Shown one piece after another: positions 63,700 to 64,000 of a DNA stretch of 64,000 bases. Within the stretch, counting starts at the first letter, position 1; the number at the start of each line of letters is the position of its first letter. Below the pieces are notes generated by a model, which saw nothing but the letters and a program-made list of their open reading frames with translations, ran no database searches and was not told the DNA's origin. Location of the stretch: contig NZ_JAGEOJ010000015.1 of NCBI RefSeq assembly GCF_017573505.1, positions 124,001 through 188,000 on the forward strand, in the 5' to 3' direction. A program made the position numbers and the translations under genes. The stretch comes from Actinomadura barringtoniae. GTDB lineage: Bacteria; Actinomycetota; Actinomycetes; Streptosporangiales; Streptosporangiaceae.

Positions 63700-64000
63700 A
63701 TGGAGCTCGACCACGATTTCACCGTCCCGGTACCGGTGGATCAAGCCTGGTCGGTGCTGCTCGACGTGGAGCGCGTCGCGCTGTGCGTGCCGGGTGCGAC
63801 GCTGGACGCGGCCGACGGCGAGGAGTACACGGGCCGCCTCAAGGTGAAGGTCGGCGCGATGACCATCACCTACCGCGGCACGGCCCGCATCGCCGTGGCC
63901 GACGAGTCCTCCCGTACGGTCTCGATCGAGGCCTCCGGCAAGGAGGCCCGCGGCTCGGGCACCGCCAACGCGACCGTTCAGGCGCGGCTGGTCGACGAGG
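63700..64000 (+). CDS. CoxG-like SRPBCC protein (cut by window edge)
   Basis: The first 100 residues are present. MELDHDFTVPVPVDQAWSVL and VALCVPGATLD...EYTGRLKVKVGAMTITYRGTARI match CoxG, the START-like protein found next to molybdenum hydroxylase operons and thought to help anchor the enzyme to the membrane. It follows a terminator, so it has its own promoter or depends on read-through. The end lies beyond the window. Confidence 0.85.
   Translation, partial: MELDHDFTVPVPVDQAWSVLLDVERVALCVPGATLDAADGEEYTGRLKVKVGAMTITYRGTARIAVADESSRTVSIEASGKEARGSGTANATVQARLVDE

Overview
The window is very GC-rich, gene-dense DNA with GTG/TTG starts, G/C-ending codons, ATGA/GTGA stop-start overlaps and actinobacterial families (DUF3017, DUF6350, monomeric isocitrate dehydrogenase, FHA proteins, class F sortase, PspC-fused kinase). 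It is a chromosomal segment of an actinomycete. The order trpS / 2'-5' RNA ligase / YihY / DD-carboxypeptidase, mdh / DUF3017 / folD, purH-purN / DUF6350 / sucD-sucC and pcrA matches a conserved core block of Streptomyces-type chromosomes. An Actinomadura-like (Streptosporangiales) genus is my guess and is not proven by the sequence. I saw no rRNA, tRNA, CRISPR array, insertion sequence or prophage.

Layout. 1-5.1 kb: M20 amidohydrolase (cut by the edge), YbdK-type carboxylate-amine ligase, membrane-anchored DD-carboxypeptidase, SnoaL-like protein, YihY membrane protein. 5.1-10 kb: 2'-5' RNA ligase, trpS, a CorC/CBS protein lacking its membrane domain, and galE-galK. 10-26 kb: central metabolism (mdh, idh, folD, purH, purN, sucD, sucC) with an FHA-HTH regulator, GNAT enzyme and membrane proteins. 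26-34.5 kb is accessory: GH15-like glycosidase, TSUP transporter, Tm-1-like protein, small NTF2-fold proteins, TetR regulator, lipoprotein, I36-type secreted protein, and an F420-dependent oxidoreductase/NTF2 pair behind a KstR-type operator. 34.5-41.1 kb: pcrA, a leaderless gluzincin protease with an emfourin-like inhibitor, and the PTS-type dihydroxyacetone kinase operon dhaK-dhaL-dhaM. 41-48 kb: PIG-L deacetylase, nucleoside hydrolase, SRPBCC protein, penicillin-binding-fold hydrolase, calerythrin-like EF-hand protein, and two regulator/oxidoreductase divergent pairs (LysR/SDR, HxlR/NAD(P)-binding). 48-52.7 kb: septum-formation-domain protein, a PspC-histidine kinase/LuxR response regulator pair and a divergent PspC membrane protein. 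52.8-54.4 kb: a 30-residue Cys-rich leader peptide ahead of a TcyP-like sodium symporter. 54.5-59.3 kb: winged-helix and STAS proteins, a secreted protein plus class F sortase, cupin and PhoD phosphatase. 59.7-64 kb: a form II molybdenum hydroxylase operon (coxSML-like plus coxG, cut by the edge).

Most notable: (i) the protease/emfourin-like pair with a hairpin that could mask the inhibitor's ribosome site; (ii) the cysteine-type leader peptide in front of the symporter; (iii) two copies of one 25-bp-arm palindrome; (iv) related GC-rich palindromic insertions that sit in frame inside pcrA and a HxlR gene; (v) a perfect KstR-type site and several other inverted-repeat operators.
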